A stretch of DNA of 64,000 nt from Hyphomicrobiales bacterium (GTDB lineage: Bacteria > Pseudomonadota > Alphaproteobacteria > Rhizobiales > Rhizobiaceae), in NCBI GenBank assembly GCA_900473045.1, contig UCKS01000016.1, positions 1-64,000 on the forward strand. Direction: 5' to 3'. A program made the position numbers and the translations under genes. Below are positions 62,550 to 64,000 of this stretch, one piece after another. Within the stretch, counting starts at the first letter, position 1, and each line of letters starts with the position of its first letter. The notes beneath the pieces were generated by a model. The model ran no database searches. It saw nothing but the letters and a program-made list of their open reading frames with translations, and was not told where the DNA came from.

Positions 62550-63995
62550 ATGAACATTTCCCTCCTCATCAACGGCACGGATCGCGCAGCTGCCAGCGGC
62601 CGGACCTATGACCGGTTCGACCCCTTCACCGAAAAGCTCGCCAGCAGCGCCGCAGCCGCCGGTCCCGACGATGTCGCGGCCGCGATCGAATCCGCCTCGA
62701 ATGCCTTTCCCGCCTGGTCGAAGACCGGCCCCAACCAGCGCCGCGCGCTGTTGATGAAGGCCGCCGACATCATGGATGCAAAGGTGGGCGAATTCACCCA
62801 ACTGATGATCGAGGAAACCGGCGCGACGGCGCCGTGGGCCGGCTTCAACGTCATGCTCGCCGCCAATATCCTGCGGGAAGCCGCCTCGATGACGACGCAG
62901 ATTTCCGGAGAGATCATCCCCTCCGATAAGCCGGGCACGCTGGCGATGGGAGTTCGCCAGGCGGCAGGGATCTGCCTTGCCATTGCCCCTTGGAACGCCC
63001 CGGTCATCCTCGCCACCCGCGCCGTCGCCATGCCGATCGCCTGTGGCAACACCGTCATCCTGAAGGCCTCGGAACAATGCCCAGGCACGCATCGGCTGAT
63101 CGGCACGGCGCTGACGGAAGCGGGGCTTCCAGCCGGCGTCATCAATGTCATCACCAATGCACCGGAAGATGCCGCAAGCATCGTCGACAGCCTGATCGCC
63201 CATCCTGCCATCCGCCGTGTCAACTTCACCGGATCCACCAAAGTCGGCAAGATCATCGCAAAGCTGTGCGGTGAGCACCTGAAGCCAGCCCTCTTGGAAC
63301 TCGGCGGCAAGGCACCGCTGGTCATCCTCGATGACGCCGATATCGACGGCGCCGTCAATGCTGCCATCTTCGGCTCCTTTATGCACCAGGGCCAGATCTG
63401 CATGTCCACCGAACGCATCATCGTCCATCAGGCAATCGCCGACACCTTCGTCGCCAAACTCGCCGCCCGCGCCGCGCAGCTTCCAGCCGGTGATCCGCGC
63501 GGCCATGTGGTGCTCGGCTCGCTCATCAGTCTCGAAGCGGCAAAAAAGATGGAAGAGCTGATTGCCGACGCGACAGCCAAAGGCGCCAAACTCGTGGCCG
63601 GCGGCAAACGCACCGGCACCGTGGTCGAGGCAACGTTGCTCGATCAGGTCACCCCGGACATGCGGGTCTATTCGGAGGAATCGTTTGGCCCGGTCAAGCC
63701 GATCATCCGCGTTACCGATGAAGAAGAAGCGATCCGCGTTGCCAACGACACAGAATATGGCCTGTCATCGGCCGTTTTCAGCCGCGATGTCCAGCGCGCC
63801 ATGACGGTGGCCGCCCGCATCGAATCCGGTATCTGCCACATCAATGGACCGACGTTGAACGACGAAGCGCAGATGCCCTTCGGTGGCGTCAAGGGCAGCG
63901 GCTACGGCCGCTTCGGCGGCAAGGCGGCGATCGCCGAATTCACGGATCTGCGCTGGATCACCATCGAGGATCCCGCCCAACATTATCCCTTCTAG
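62550..63995 (+). CDS. NAD(P)-dependent aldehyde dehydrogenase, copy 2
   Basis: An aldehyde dehydrogenase of 481 residues, closely related along its whole length to the first copy in this operon. Catalytic residues are N149 (PWNAP), E250 (LELGGKAP) and C284 (HQGQICMSTERI). AGGAGA precedes ATG 62550. The shared blocks (REAASMTTQISGEI, LRWITIE near the end) place both copies in the salicylaldehyde/vanillin-type group. Together with the SDR it would convert an alcohol to a carboxylate. It ends 5 bases before the window edge, so the operon may continue. Confidence 0.93.
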   Translation: MNISLLINGTDRAAASGRTYDRFDPFTEKLASSAAAAGPDDVAAAIESASNAFPAWSKTGPNQRRALLMKAADIMDAKVGEFTQLMIEETGATAPWAGFNVMLAANILREAASMTTQISGEIIPSDKPGTLAMGVRQAAGICLAIAPWNAPVILATRAVAMPIACGNTVILKASEQCPGTHRLIGTALTEAGLPAGVINVITNAPEDAASIVDSLIAHPAIRRVNFTGSTKVGKIIAKLCGEHLKPALLELGGKAPLVILDDADIDGAVNAAIFGSFMHQGQICMSTERIIVHQAIADTFVAKLAARAAQLPAGDPRGHVVLGSLISLEAAKKMEELIADATAKGAKLVAGGKRTGTVVEATLLDQVTPDMRVYSEESFGPVKPIIRVTDEEEAIRVANDTEYGLSSAVFSRDVQRAMTVAARIESGICHINGPTLNDEAQMPFGGVKGSGYGRFGGKAAIAEFTDLRWITIEDPAQHYPF

Positions 63996-64000
63996 CCAAA

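Noticed and set aside
1..64000. CRISPR arrays, tRNA or rRNA genes, insertion sequences and origins
   Set aside because: I looked for regular direct repeats, cloverleaf-like segments, transposase motifs and iteron clusters and saw none that I could support.

Overview
The window looks like an accessory replicon (large plasmid or chromid) or plasmid-like region of a GC-rich alphaproteobacterium of the Rhizobiales, most likely Rhizobiaceae. The reasons are a complete fixNOQP-fixGHIS cbb3 oxidase set controlled by an FnrN-type regulator, dense ABC uptake operons with strong ATGA translational coupling, and a ScpB-DUF1403 pair of the kind I associate with rhizobial plasmids. I see no rRNA, tRNA, CRISPR array, insertion sequence or replication origin.

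Layout. (1) 1-10.9 kb, microaerobic respiration: the 3' part of fnrN, a hemerythrin-like gene, fixGHIS (including a 57-residue fixS), fixNOQP and hemN. Three 14-bp FNR/FixK boxes lie in front of the hemerythrin gene, fixG and the fixN-hemN divergent promoter. (2) 11-13.2 kb, a decayed tripartite tricarboxylate (tct) locus: a LysR gene and a tctA gene, both frameshifted and joined at what looks like a deletion junction. (3) 13.4-20.1 kb: an MFS carrier, then cyoABCD with a terminal SURF1 gene. (4) 20.2-30.8 kb: a beta-alanine-type aminotransferase with its XRE-cupin regulator, followed by a peptide/opine-type ABC importer with an AbgB-like amidohydrolase, a cytoplasmic beta-lactamase-like serine hydrolase and a LysR regulator. 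(5) 31.0-32.3 kb: an isolated protein with three Vps62-like repeats and an aerolysin-like C-terminal region. (6) 32.4-46.8 kb: a putative amino-sugar region with RidA, RpiR, SDR, a cytoplasmic GH20 hexosaminidase, two M81 (MlrC-like) metallopeptidases, an MFS carrier and a CUT1-type sugar ABC importer with a Gfo/Idh/MocA dehydrogenase. (7) 47-54 kb, a mixed region: DUF922 protease, ScpB, DUF1403, a LivK-like gene with an internal amber codon, a permease fragment, an unknown gene, a TDT-family carrier and LysR. (8) 54.3-64 kb: an AraC regulator diverging from an operon of aldehyde dehydrogenase, Tat-exported binding protein, LivGFHM transporter, SDR dehydrogenase and a second aldehyde dehydrogenase. 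This unit probably imports and oxidises an alcohol or aldehyde, perhaps aromatic.

How the parts fit. Region 1 is a self-contained low-oxygen regulon: FnrN senses oxygen through an Fe-S cluster, FixNOQP respires at low oxygen, FixGHIS supplies copper and assembly functions, and HemN makes heme without oxygen. The cyo-surf1 unit is the probable high-oxygen counterpart. The rest is typical rhizosphere scavenging capacity with several visible scars of gene decay. The most unusual items are the Vps62/aerolysin-like protein, the amino-sugar/M81 island with related TGAAA-TTTCA dyads, SURF1 attached to a quinol oxidase operon, and the broken tct locus.
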